Shown in pieces: positions 32,842 through 45,082 of a stretch of 64,000 nt of DNA; position 1 is the stretch's first letter, and the number at the start of each line of letters is the position of its first letter. The stretch is taken from NCBI GenBank assembly GCA_003313425.1, contig NHZP01000004.1:496001-560000 (forward strand), read 5' to 3'. This DNA is from Pseudopyrenochaeta lycopersici (Eukaryota; Ascomycota; Dothideomycetes; Pleosporales; Pseudopyrenochaetaceae). Made by a program: the position numbers and the translations under genes. The notes under the pieces were generated by a model. It did no database searches and had not been told where the DNA came from. It saw only the letters and a list, made by a program, of their open reading frames with translations.

Positions 32842-33834
32842 ATGGCGTTTCCAAAGCCCAAAGGAATCGAGACATATCATACCAAACCTTATGCTGCCAT
32901 CGATGTGACCAGACCGGAACTATCAACAGCAGGCAAGATTGTCTTCATCACCGGTGGTGGGTCAGGTCTCGGTCTTGCCTTTGCAGAGCACTTTGCCAAA
33001 GCAGGCAGCACGCAGATTGCCATAACAGGGCGCCGGCAAAATGTCCTCGACGAAGCGCAAAAGTCAATCCAAGCTGCGTACCCCAAAACAACTGTCCTCA
33101 CGCTGCAAGGCGACGTAGTAGACAGACAAGCCGTCGATGCTGCGTTCAAACAAACCCACAAGACCTTTGGCCCCATCAACGTCCTCATCAACAACGCTGG
33201 CTACCTCCCCGCCTACGAGCCCATCGGCAAAGAATCCTCCCCGGATGACTGGTGGTCCGGCTTCTCCACCAACGTGCGCGGCTCGCACAATGTTCTCTGT
33301 GCATTCCTTCCCACTGCTGCTCCAGACGCAGTCGTTATTAATCTCACCAGCGCGGCCGTGAATGCCGTGATTCCGGGCCAGAGCCCGTACACGGGCAGTA
33401 AAATTGCGGCGACGCGACTGTTTGAGAGCTTTGGGGTCGAGAATCCGGGATTCAGGGTGGTCAATGTGGCGCCGGGCGTGGTGAAGACGAGTATGCATGA
33501 GAAGACTATTGCACACTTTGATAGACAAGGGTGGCCGCAATTGCCATTGGATGACAGTAAGTTCTTCCTTTCATCATCTTTTGGCCCCCTATCTGTCCTA
33601 TGTGACTATCTACTCTGGAATTTGATGATATCAAAAAACAACTGCTGACTTTTAACAGTTGAGCTCCCAGCATCCTACCTGGTTTGGGCAAGCTCGCCTG
33701 AAGCGGACTTCGTCAAGGGAAAGTTCGTATGGGTACATTGGGATGTAGATGAGCTGAGAAAGGTCATCGAGAACGCCGAGGACAAGCATATCTTGACGTT
33801 GACGGTAAGTGGTATGCCAAATCTTAGGTTGTAG
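32842..33834 (+). CDS. Classical short-chain dehydrogenase/reductase
   Basis: Exons are 32842..33556 and 33659..33834, joined in phase 1 over a 102-nt intron (gtaagt..aacag), giving 296 aa. The cofactor loop is TGGGSGLG, then TGRRQNVLDEA (basic residues after beta-2 suggest NADPH), INVLINNAG, the catalytic Ser in VINLTSAAVN and Y-x3-K as YTGSK, all intact. VAPGVVKTSMHEK follows. It is a complete classical SDR of unknown substrate, common in filamentous fungi. Met at 32842 (MAFPKPKG) is the first ATG in frame. It is the last gene of the plus-strand run starting at 21.3 kb and converges with the F-box gene. Confidence 0.87.
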
Positions 33835-34057
33835 ATTGCCTGTGGTACCCAACCGATGAGAGATTTCATTATGTACACACTTATACAGCCCTATTAATTA
33901 TGCCGTATAAATCGTCCCAGTAAAGCGGAGCTTCCATGCGTCATTGCGCAAATCCTTGTCGTCCATGCCAACACTCTACAGTACAATGTGGCTGATATTA
34001 TGATATAATTTGAGCCCACATTATTCAACGCCACAGGGACAAGTGAAATTATCTTTT

Positions 34058-36648
34058 TTAAAACCATTGTCTTGCCTCCAGCTTGGCCCACCATCTCCCT
34101 TTCTCACTTTCTTCCCTAGGGCCAATAAACTCCAATACTTGGTCGTCTTTACCTATGCGGATGTCCAGATCAAAAATATCATTCGCACTTCTCCTCTCCT
34201 CCTTGGCGCCCAAACAAAAACTCGCCCTTACTCTCACCCCACCAGGGCGCTCCTTCGCCACAGGACTGAGATACGGTCCAATGTCACGGGCGACACGGTA
34301 GGCGAGGGCAGAGGGCGAGAAGCGCGTCTTGAGAGCAACAGCCCACCGATTGAAGTCTTGCCGCGGCGCACCTCGTGTAGTGTTGAAGTTGGGAAATTGT
34401 CCTGGATCGACCGGGTGGTCGCGTGACGGGGAGGCGGGCGGGGTAACAATGGTGAGGGCGGTAGAGGACGGTGAGCGTGTGTCTAGCCAAGATTGTATGA
34501 TTTCAGTATCTCGGTAAGAATCCTCGTACCATGTCAATAGCCACAAGGAGATGACAAGCTGTTTCAAGTTATCGTAATGTTTTAGCCCGTTTAACAGCGG
34601 ATTGGTGATTTGCGTTTGGAATGATAGAATTGGGCATCCATTATATCCACAGATCTTGAGTTCCTCTAGCGTACTGGCGTGGTGTAAAGCGATTGTTTGA
34701 AGTAAGGGTGGTTGACCTGCCGGCCAGCCAAAGCTGGGAACATAGGTGAAGTGGGAGGGGATGGAAAAACCACGTCGATAGGATGCTAGAATACCTGCCA
34801 GATCTTCCTCGTCGAGGTTGTAGACAAAATCTGAACTCTGGCCTGGGTCGAGAGCTTTCAGTTGAAGGCCTTGAAAACCCCAAGTATTGCCTATTGGGAA
34901 AGAAACGCCAATGATGACGATCTTTGTCAACGGACACCAGTTCAGAGCGCGAAGGATTTCGCGCTTCTCATCTCTGGGTAAGCCGCCTTCCAACTTGATC
35001 TGTTCAACTTTTCTCAAGTGTGGAGCAAATTCACTTATGAATCTCCTGCGACGAATGCGCTCTTGCCTTTCTTCGCCTGTGCTACTTTCGTCCGTAAGCG
35101 GCTCCCCATGACCGGCATACTGTGTGTCAATGCGAAGGTCAGTTAGCATCATGGCTAAATGAGCGACCAACTTTCGTGATCGGTTCTGTATATCAACAGA
35201 CGGTTTGACGTGGCTGTAGAACCTGTCCATTGGCCAACCAAGGCATTGAATCTTGGTGTGATTCTCCAAGAACTCGAGGAAAGTATCCTCTAGCAGGAAG
35301 ATATCATTTGGTAGTTTTGTGAGTGGCAAGACTGCATTTCGAACTTGAAATGCGCGTAGATTGGGAAACTTTAGTCGTCTCAGGCAGTTTATGGTCTCTG
35401 TTGAATTGTCGTATGGATCTTCCTCTTGCCGGCGCCAAATTATCCAATCAAGGTTCAAACTAGTAAGAGTCGATGCCGAGTACTCCAACAACCAGTGCAT
35501 AGGCTCCATTGACAAAAGCGGCTCTCTGTTATCTTCAACGTCGAAATGACTGGCGTCAACAAAATCTTTGATCTTCGGTAGTCCTTCCCACATGATAGCA
35601 TCGAATGCTTCGCCCTTTTCGATTAGCTCCCTGACGGAGAGACGTGGCCATTCCTCAGGGAGTCCCTCTTCTGAGAGATATGCAGTCGTACCGACCCAGC
35701 CACCTGAGCCATTATGTACCTGATAATATTGCGCTGCCCTGGCAAGCATGAATGTAAAAAAACCTAAGCCTCGTCTTTGTGTGGTATCCAGCGGTTCGCT
35801 TCTGAGACGGCGTATTCGAAGGGACTCCAGTCCGGTCGTTTGGCTGGGGAGGAGAAAACCAATCGTATTTGCCGATAGACAACAGCTTTCCAACCAAAGT
35901 TTACGTAGAGGCGCTCGCCGTGGTCGATTTTGATCCAGAAATCCTACAACAAGTGCATTCGTGAGCTTCCAATGCCCGTACACAATCCTTAGAGTATGAA
36001 CATTGACCATGTTTCGTATGGCGAGCTTGAGGAGGACGTGTAGACGAGCATCTTGCGAGAGATTCTCAGCATGGAAGTACATGCGCGGTAATTCGGTGAA
36101 GATGTTCGGGGTGGGGAGATGGCAGCGATGGGTTAGGATTTGGACTTTGGAGGCAATAGCCGGGTTCCTGAACACGTCAGAAAGAAGATATCGAGGTTTA
36201 GCCATACATACGTGGCTAGGACATAGAGCTTCTGCACAATAGGAGTGTCGTCGTGTTCGTCCGACACTCCGCGACCTCGATCTCCAAATAGCTGGTCCGT
36301 CTGCTCGTTCAGGTGCAGCTTCCATTGGTCTGCCAGGCAGACGTTCTGCCAGAGGATATCGGTAGCATGGCGATTCAACGTTGTCGAGACTAGGGCGACG
36401 CTCTTGAGCGTGTCTGGCGAGAGATGGGCGACAATGAGCTGAAGCAGTTCGCTAGGGAGGGCTTCCAGCTTGCCAATTAAATTAGCAGGGTCGTACAGTG
36501 TGGAGAAGCGACGATGATGTCCCGGGGCAAGAACTGCCCATACGAAAACCGCGCTTCCAGTTGGTGGAATACATACTGAGAGCGGTCTATCTTCCGCGTG
36601 CTGATCTGGGGAACACGGTGAGTGGGGGCCCTGCAGCACAGTGGACAT
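34058..36648 (-). CDS. F-box protein
   Basis: Exons are 36212..36648 and 34058..36167, joined in phase 2 across a 44-nt intron (gtatgt..ttcag, branch CTGAC), giving 848 aa. The F-box is at about residues 62-105: LEALPSELLQLIVAHLSPDTLKSVALVSTTLNRHATDILW. The rest has Leu-rich segments typical of fungal F-box proteins but no clean repeat that I can define. It would act as a substrate adaptor of an SCF ubiquitin ligase by binding Skp1. A further in-frame intron of 108 nt just before the F-box is possible (strong gtatgt donor, GCTAAT branch), which would shorten the N-terminus. The target is unknown. Confidence 0.78.
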
Positions 36649-36932
36649 GACGTTCTAACGCGCCCATGAAAGTGGGTGGCGCGATGTCTGGACAGGGGAA
36701 AGAAAAGATGTAGTTACACAAGGCTGATCTCTCTGAATATGGCATGTATTGATAAAGCTTAGGCGGTGATGTGCTCCGGAGCAATGATGCGTGGGGCGCG
36801 CCGTCCCCGCACTATGCAGTTCTGAGCCTCAAACACCTTCGACCCCGTTGACAAACGTCCTCTGAGCTGCCGACACCGCGACTTAGGCAGCGCAGGACCC
36901 GCCATGTATATACCCATTGGCATCGACACGCT
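36649..36932. other. Short intergenic spacer
   Basis: 284 bp between the F-box start and the GNAT stop, both minus strand. No feature was seen. Confidence 0.5.
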
Positions 36933-37430
36933 TCAGATGTCTTGCTCTCTACCCTCCGACGTGGGTTCGTCCTGAAGCCTCCTGCCTTGCTTCATCCTAA
37001 ACATGCCAATACTCGGCTGGACGTCTTTGAACCCATAGAGCGGGTATATTTTCTGCGCTGGCAAGTCTGCGACCAAGCTCACATACGCAAAGGGCGCGTG
37101 TTCATCCACATAGTCTACCAAAGCCTTCGTGATGCGATTTCCCAAGCCGCGACGTCGGTGGTTGGGATGCACAGCAATGTCGACAAGGATCAAGAACAGA
37201 GAGCCGTCGCCCACCAACCGGCCCATTCCAACAGGAACCTGATCGGGACTGGGAGTTGTGGGATTCACCATGCGCGAGCGCTCGTAGGCCAGAAATCCGA
37301 CCCAGGAATTGGCAAGGGATTTAGGGACAGCGTCGAGTGGTGGGGGCGTCAAGCCAGCAACCTTGCGGAGATCATGGTAGACTTGCGGCTTCGGAAGCCC
37401 TTCCAAGACAACGTAGTTTGAATCGCACAT
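36933..37430 (-). CDS. GNAT-family N-acetyltransferase
   Basis: One exon of 165 aa, starting at ATG 37430 (MCDSNYVVLEG). The acetyl-CoA binding motif A is clear: LVDIAVHPNHRRRGLGNRI, with the R/Q-x2-G-x-G/A element as RRRGLG. It is followed by an alpha-helix and LVADLPAQKIYPLYGFKD, the usual C-terminal GNAT strand with a Tyr. The size is that of a single-domain GNAT, and the sequence resembles fungal GNAT proteins of unknown substrate. It is divergent from the membrane-protein gene at 38025. Confidence 0.83.
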   Translation of the reverse strand: MCDSNYVVLEGLPKPQVYHDLRKVAGLTPPPLDAVPKSLANSWVGFLAYERSRMVNPTTPSPDQVPVGMGRLVGDGSLFLILVDIAVHPNHRRRGLGNRITKALVDYVDEHAPFAYVSLVADLPAQKIYPLYGFKDVQPSIGMFRMKQGRRLQDEPTSEGREQDI

Positions 37431-38024
37431 GGTGAGAAGGAAAGGCGGGTCTGTAAAGTTGAAGAAATCTTTCAAATTCTCAGAATATATGTCGGATTAA
37501 TTGTGTACCGCGGAATGCCATCGGACTACCCACGGAGTAAGTCCAGGCAGAAATCCTCCATGAAGCTGACGCCCCACCCTTCCTTTGCATAATGCGTTCG
37601 ACTCATATGGTCTTTTCTAGACATAAACAACACCATGATCTTATGTGCTTGGATCATCCCTTACCGAGAGTCACGCTCGCGCGAAATAGGCCCATAGTCA
37701 ATCCGTCACGGGTGCCACCGCATGACAAGACTTGCAGCGTACCCGCTGACCTTTCCACGACATCACCAGCCGGATCTGGCTGTACTGTCTCATCACGGAG
37801 CTTTTTCATATGCAAGATCTGGAAACTGGAAGCCACGATGCAGCCACCTGTTGCGCCTTCCGCCGAATGCGCCTGCCCGCTTCCACATTTCACTCGTCCT
37901 CTGCGTTGTCCTTCAGCATACACGATATCCGGTTTTTATTATTCACGCTTCTTTTGCTGTAACCAGCCAGTCATTTTCATATCTCTGCACTCTTTTCGAT
38001 GACACTCTTTTGCGTTTCTCCAGA
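37431..38024. promoter_or_regulatory. Divergent promoter region, GNAT / membrane protein
   Basis: Back-to-back starts at 37430 (minus) and 38025 (plus) enclose 594 bp. No specific element or extra gene could be supported. Confidence 0.4.
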
Positions 38025-39280
38025 ATGAGTGCACAAGCACGAGTCCAGACGCCAGCCGGTAATCCTGCAGGCACGGTACGATCGTCACCAGCAAAGTTGA
38101 TAGTTCATATCTTCTTGACTGCCGTGACTGCGCCATACCGTCGAGCGTTCAAGTTATACACGTGGCAACCGCTCAGAGATATCCAGACCGCCAATGGAGA
38201 CCGAAAAATGCTAATTCCTTTGGTGAGAGATTGGAAGGCAGATAAGTACGACGAACTTCAGTCCGTACAGGTAGCAGTAAGTCAATTCGCCTTAGTGCTT
38301 CTTTTCTTTTGCTCGGGACCTTACACCTGAGTGCTACCAAATACCTCTTGAATCATGCTGACGTCTCGTAGGCGACTTTCTGTGGCGGTCAGTACCACCC
38401 CACAAATCCGACAAAGTGAGTAAGTGTTCTAACTTTGTGCTTCCAATCTAGGGGCGGCCCTCGCGACTCTCCCCTGGTCACACACTACCAATGCCATTTG
38501 GATCGCAGACGCACTGTGGTTCAGCTCAGTCATCTGTGCTATTTCCGCAATCATCACTAGTATACAAACCAAAAGCATCCTCGATGATCTCCCTACGCGC
38601 GAGCAGCTAAACTCATCACTTCCAGAAATAGAAGTGCAACGCATGCAGCGAACGATCCTACGGTATAAAAGAACGCCCGGTATCAAACATTGGGTTATGA
38701 TGTTCATCTGGCAATTGTAAGTTTTCTTTTTCGAACTGCATGTGAAACCCATACTTACCGTATACTTACAATTTCAGTCCTTCGATGACGATGGCGTATT
38801 CTTGGGTTGCCTTTCTCTGTGGACTCACTGTGTATCTATGTACTCCGTTCATCCGAGGAATGCCATGGCAAGACCGACATAAGGTAATCACTTGATGATT
38901 GGTGTGGTGTGATGTCGCTAATAATCGAACAGATCGCGATTGCTTACCTAGCTGTCGGTTTTGTTGGCCTAGTTACTTATATTTTCTCGACAATCTTTGT
39001 TTATGTGGGAGAGAAAGATTTCCAAAAATCTGCTGCTAGCACGTGTCCCAGTACACTTACTAGTACTCGGTTCGACACGATTGAACTTGAAGCTGAAACA
39101 CCGCTCAATAATGCTGGTGTACAGATACAAAGAAGAGGAAGTCGAACAGGCTCAAGCATTGAAGAAACGCACCCGGTTCAGATCACACGCTCCAGGGGTG
39201 TAGTTGGATTTGGAAAGAGCCACCAGATAAGGAGACACACTGACGGCGCCGGCGGGATCAAGCGGCAGTTAATGTACTGA
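38025..39280 (+). CDS. Multipass membrane protein of unknown function
   Basis: I do not recognise the family. Five exons: 38025..38276, 38372..38387, 38452..38716, 38778..38883 and 38933..39280, giving 328 aa. All phases agree (0, 1, 2, 0) and every junction is GT-AG. Exon 2 is only 16 nt and codes ATFCG. An N-terminal soluble part contains WQPLRDIQTANGDRKMLIPLVRDW. Hydrophobic segments follow: AIWIADALWFSSVICAISAI, WVAFLCGLTVYLC and IAYLAVGFVGLVTYIFSTIF, so at least three to four membrane spans. Between spans 1 and 2 is a charged loop (REQLNSSLPEIEVQRMQRTI). The C-terminal 90 residues are polar with basic patches, probably cytosolic. Confidence 0.72.
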
Positions 39281-40114
39281 TCAGGGTATCAAAACTCTGC
39301 GGCTGTGTGGCAAGCTGAGAAAGACTGATGAGACTCCAGGTTAGAGGCCAATGAAAACGCATGTGTCTAAAACATCGGCTGAGACTTCCCAATGTGTTTC
39401 TTTATTTCCACCAAAATATTGTACGAGTGTGTCCATTAATGTTACGTCGCCAGTAAAGGCGCTTCTCACAGAGGGTCTCCTTTCCAGGCATAAAAGTCGA
39501 GTACGACAAATTTGCACAGCACCTCTCATAGCATGTGCATCAAAGTTTCCCTCTCGCATAGCTTAAATCACCAATGACGGCCTTCCCATCATGATCGTTC
39601 TCGAAAGGCTGCGGCGCATCAATTTAGCATGCACCTATCACATGTGGCAACATCCCTGCTACATGATCGCCACAAGACGGCTAGGGTCAGGGCTGAGCGC
39701 TTCACAGCCAACCGCTTCAGCCACTGCCGGACGACCTCCTCTTTTCGCCTTCCTAATCCCGCATGAACGGTATTCACACGTGTAAAAGCGTCGCCAAATG
39801 GTGGCAGGTGAACAAGAGTTAATATACACAAGTCATGGCAAGACGAATAGCGATCGGCGGCTTACATACAGCATAAAGATGTGTGACAGGGTCGCGAGAA
39901 GATCGTATGGGGAAGAGCCGGGAGGTCCCCTGAGCAAAGTGCAGAATAACCAAAGTGGAAGTGTAACTCGAGGAGCATGTGCTCTCTAGACTTTGTATAA
40001 GTTCCTGGTCATTCCTACACCACATCTTGCGAGTGGGGTGCTTTACACTGACTTCCCCTGCTATAACCTTGACTTGTCGTCCACTTTCATTAACATCCGA
40101 CCTCAGACTACACG
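39281..40114. other. Intergenic region, no gene recognised
   Basis: 834 bp between two plus-strand genes. Short frames without motifs occur on both strands. Confidence 0.5.
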
Positions 40115-41385
40115 ATGGTTTACAAGTCACTTTTTGTTATCGCGACTTTTGTTGCATCCGTTGTAAGGTGTGCGCCCGTCAAGCTCCAGGAGAGGCAAGC
40201 ACCGTCTGGTGTGCCAGATTACGTGCTGAGATATGGTAAGTGCCTACATGCCCTTACACGTTACCATCATCTTGGATGTAGATAAAACAATTGTTTTGAG
40301 CTACTATCGCCTCTCGGCCTACGATTTCGTCTCATGCATCCTGTTTTCAATCTTACTACTGAGTTTTGGTATTTCGCTAACACTACTTAGCACCAATTGT
40401 GTACCTCCACAGCGATGATCAGTACCTCCCAACTGACATCAAAGTTTTCCTTGACAACACCACTCCTCGTGTAAACTTTAACGAAGTGCCTGGCCCCTCC
40501 AAGCCACTGACCTCATCCAATGTCAATCAAATGGGCGGCGATGTCTGGCTTACATCCAACGATGATGTGACCAAAAACCCGCAATGGATTAAGGGCACGA
40601 GACCCGATGCCCAAGGAAAGACGAATGGTGCAATTACTGCTGCTGTCATTGTGAACGACAAGGGTAACGGCAATGTCGATGCGTTCTACATGTACTTCTA
40701 CGCGTACAATTACGGCGGTGAAGTCCTCAAGTGGAAGCAACTCAACTTCGGTATTACTTTCCCTGCTCATCTTTCTTGCAGAATACTGACACATACATCA
40801 GGCAACCATGTAGGCGACTGGGAACACACCATGGTTCGCTTCTCCAACGGCGTCCCACAGGCCATATGGTACTCTCAACATGCCAATGGACAAGCCTTCA
40901 AGTACGGCACTGTTGAGAAATCCGGAGACAGACCTATTGCGTACAGCTCAAAGGGTAGCCACGCAAACTACGCAATGGGCGGTACACATGACCATACCAT
41001 TCCCAATCTCAACCTCCCGGGCGGCGCGTTGGAAGATTACACGAACAAGGGTATCATGTGGGATCCGCTCCTAAGTACTTGGTACTACAAATTCAACAGT
41101 GGTTCGAATAGCTTCGAAGCATATGATTCGAACACACCAACGAACTGGCTGTACTTTAATGGCCGCTGGGGCGACCAGGAGTATCCCAAGAGTGATAAGC
41201 GACAAGTCAAGTTGTTCGGGCAGGCCAAGTTCAGCGGTGGGCCAACAGGACCAGCGGACAAGCAGCTCAATAGGGAGAAGATCTGTCCCGAGAACGGCAA
41301 GCTGTGTATCTTGAGAAGTATACTTGTCCCGCGCAGCACTGTAACTGAAGAGGTCGCCTTCGAGGGTGACGAAATTGTGGTCTAA
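40115..41385 (+). CDS. VPS62-family protein with signal peptide
   Basis: Exons are 40115..40235, 40391..40750 and 40802..41385, giving 354 aa. The second intron (51 nt, gtatta..atcag) is frame-neutral. The N-terminus MVYKSLFVIATFVASVVRCA is a typical secretory signal, followed by the possible processing site LQERQ. The body carries the VPS62 (DUF946-like) landmarks: APIVYLHSDDQYLPTDI near the start, YNYGG, then GNHVGDWEHTMVRF and YSSKGSHANYAMGG, ending with GRWGDQEYP. Yeast VPS62/YPR157W relatives are linked to vacuolar sorting of proteins, but the biochemical role is unknown. The signal peptide suggests a secreted, vacuolar or wall-associated form. Confidence 0.85.
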
Positions 41386-42304
41386 CTGGGGAGAGCATGT
41401 GCATGGAGACGCGGAAATGGCATGCCTAATAAGAAAACGGGTGGGAGAGAGACTTCGATACCCATAGAGCCTGAGCGGCCATTTCGTATGTATAGCTAGT
41501 AATCGTAATGTGTACTACGATCGCCTTGATTCGAGATTTATCGTGCATTCGACTTTTCACAGACATGAAAGCTCAAGAGCATACGTATGCTTTTATGCTG
41601 AGGGGTACGACAACTCAGGTACGTGACTTGCTCCAGTCACGGGGATGGGGCGATGTGTCCTTGTGCATACTTGCGCTGCCCCGTCTGTAATACGATGTTC
41701 GGTATTTTCGCGTAAACGAAAGCAATATAGACTAGGGAAGAAGCAGAGACTGGAGACTGGACTCGATGCAGAAAACTCTCGAAACCGCTTGGGCTCATCA
41801 CTCCTGCAATTTGATCTGGTTTTGGTCCATTTGGGGATGTTGGAGAGTCACAGGGGCTGACTGAACATCGATCACTTCCTAGTATATGAGGCATCGGATT
41901 GGGCAAATCGACTAGGGCCATGTGCTTGACACGGAGCAAGGCTAACGTATGTGAGCCGAAATGTCGAGTCTGAAGCAAGGTCCATCGCGCCATCCTAAAC
42001 ACATTTTAGCAGAACAGTGGGTCGGCACACGTCTGAGGCAGCTGTTGGCTTGATGATGCTTTCATTCGTGACAGAAGATGATGAAATTTTTCTTTATTCA
42101 TGCCTCCAGAGCTATACGCTCAAACAGTGAAGCCACCCTCATTCATCATGTAGGACGGAAAGCAACCAGGAGAGGGATGACAGAACGCCCCATGCCGAGC
42201 AATACCATTTGCCTGTAAAACCCCCGCTTCCCGATCATGCACCTGTCCGACTAGCTTTCATCGCGCCGCTACTCCACCTCGCTCACGCCTTGTTGTCGAT
42301 GTGT
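41386..42304. other. Convergent intergenic region
   Basis: The VPS62-like and eL37 genes converge here with 919 bp between stops. A 121-residue minus-strand frame at 41637..42002 has no recognisable motif and was not accepted. Confidence 0.5.
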
Positions 42305-42801
<497 letters not shown>

Positions 42802-45082
42802 TGTGGATTAGGCACTACACGCAATCAATGTCAGTAATTGTATCAGAATGTTTTGCTGCGTAGGGAGCAACATACCTCGTGACGCTGTTGTTAGTATCGG
42901 AGGTGGTGATGTCGAGCAGTGCGAATATTGAGGATGTCGGCTGGGCTGTCTCGCTTATCAAAATTCCAGTGGGCGCTAACACGTTTTAAGTCTGGCGCCT
43001 CGGGCTCAAACGCAAAAGGTGGCTCAACACCAAAGAACATTAGAACACCGTCCATTATCCCCACAACATCTATTGCCCGTTGTTTCCGTCCTTCGAATCT
43101 TTGCCCGCCCAATGGCAATGCTAGTGTAAAATCGTCTATCGGGGCGCGAATTCCAGCTTTCCAAAATAAAGCTACATCGCGCTTTCGACGATACGCGACC
43201 AATATTCGCTCATTTCCCCCGTTGTCCACACCTATTTGCGATGGTTTGCAACTTGATTCCCGTTTAGTAAATCTAACCATTGATGCCTGCGAATCCACCA
43301 ACAATTACATTGTCAGACCTTTGAGCTACATCTTCAGAGCAGAGGATGTCTGGACACTTTTCCTTGAACTCCTTTGGAAAGTGGATGAGACCGGCATAAG
43401 GTTCCTTAATTCTCCATCTAAATCCCTAGGGAAAGCCTTGGAATGAACAGGACATAGGTAGTATACCGATTATGGTGAATATCCTGAAGGTATATACGAT
43501 TCGCACTGCATTTATTCACCCGCAACCTGTTTGATTTCTACACATTTTTGCGCTTTTTTTCTACACTATCAACAGAATCAATACCAGTGGAAGCGCTACT
43601 TGATCAAGCAACTACAGCACTATGAGACAGTCAAAGCATCGCGGCATTACAGGAGATTGCATATGTATGTCAAACGAGAGTAGCAACTACCAGACAATGT
43701 CTCTAGAGCCATCACTCGCTAAGAGCAAGATTCTGCGAAGCAAAAAAAGTTTGTGCTAAAGACTTGCGTGGCACTGTCAATTTTCTCGAGTTATTTGGGG
43801 ACACCGCTTTTCAAGGGTTTGTCATGCTCTACTAGTGACGCAACGAATTTGCAGCTAAAACACTGTGAGCAGAATTCCATTTGAACTGTTTTGATAGCTT
43901 AAAATAGTGTCTAATTCTGTTATCAAATGCCTGGTGTCGTACGGACCGGGTGAGTATACTCGAAGTCCTCAGTCAGCTTTGCCGCGTATCGATATCCAAG
44001 CCGTCCCGCCGAAGGACTTCTAATTTAACTTATCACGATACACCTAAGTAGTGTTGACTTTTTCTCACTCTCCTAAAATCCCCCAAGCTATTGTAAGTTT
44101 CTGAGAGATGTTGAGATTCACGATGTGCTCTCTCCGAGACACAGTAGGGCAATGTTGGCATAAGAATCGAGAAACGCCGATCGAGGTTCTACAGCTTTTC
44201 CCCTGTCCATAATCTGCTTACCAGTCTAAGCGCTGTTCAACTGTACGCTTTAAAGAGCTAACTTCCATCTTTTGGGACTTGCAATCTCGAGACGCCACCC
44301 ACGCACATCCCCGTCCAGGTCATTAGCACAGGCCGTCGTTTGTCAGAATACCACTCAAGAAGAGTTTGCAGGTTGCAGCTCGAGTCAGGCTGCCCCCACG
44401 CACAAGAGGCATGAGCATTGTTGAGGATCCCGCGGCGTTAATCAAACACTCTAGCTACCCCAGATTGCCCACAAGGGAAGCCATCCCAAGAGAATGGTCC
44501 ATGGCACCGAGAGTCTATGGGCATGGCATTATTTTAACAAGCCTTCAATGAGCCTTCCAACGAATTTACCAGCCAACGGGAATGCGGCGCGTGCCATCTC
44601 AAGCGAGAGGTGCATGGGAGCATTTTAAGGTCAGTCATTCATCGACCAATCATAAGCGAAAACGTGAAGGCGTGCACGTCTTCTGTGGTGCGACTCCAAC
44701 AACACATCCCGTATGGCGGTCGAGACTAAGCCATTTTCCAAATCTCGCGTTCGTCTTGTCGAGTTGCGTCAGGGAGATTTACGAATTCGTTTCGGGTGGG
44801 ATGGCACTCGGTCTGTCCCCCTCTGTGCGGCGGCCTTCATTGCTCAGCCAGGCAGACGAAAAAGAAAGTGACCTGCAGCATCCACAATTTTGAACGCCTT
44901 CTATCCTCACGTAAAACGTGTCTGGCTGTCTCTATTTGTGACCTCGTCCGCCTAGTATCTTCGCTGCTATTTTGTACACACGGTGCCCTCGAGCTGACAC
45001 AATCTCCGTCATTCGGTTTACTCCGACGCATATTTCGACAGCAATCAATACTCTGCCAGGATATTGTTCACTTTCAATCCCA
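42802..45082. other. 2.3 kb gene-poor region
   Basis: Overlapping open frames of 175 aa (42919..43446, plus) and 137 aa (42891..43304, minus) occupy the part nearest eL37, but neither resembles a known family and they cannot be told apart from chance. The rest (43450-45080) has no supported feature. The final part should contain the phosphate transporter promoter. Confidence 0.4.
42815..42875 (-). other. Probable 5'-UTR intron of eL37
   Basis: Reading the minus strand toward the eL37 ATG (42801), there is a strong donor gtatgt at 42875, a branch-like TACTGAC, and an acceptor gtgtag ending at 42815, 61 nt in all. It would leave a 13-nt untranslated exon piece before the ATG. This is an inference from splice signals only. 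Confidence 0.5.

Noticed and set aside
42891..43446. Overlapping open frames of 175 aa (plus) and 137 aa (minus)
   Set aside because: No family resemblance, mutual overlap and location in the eL37 upstream region; kept only as part of a gene-poor region.
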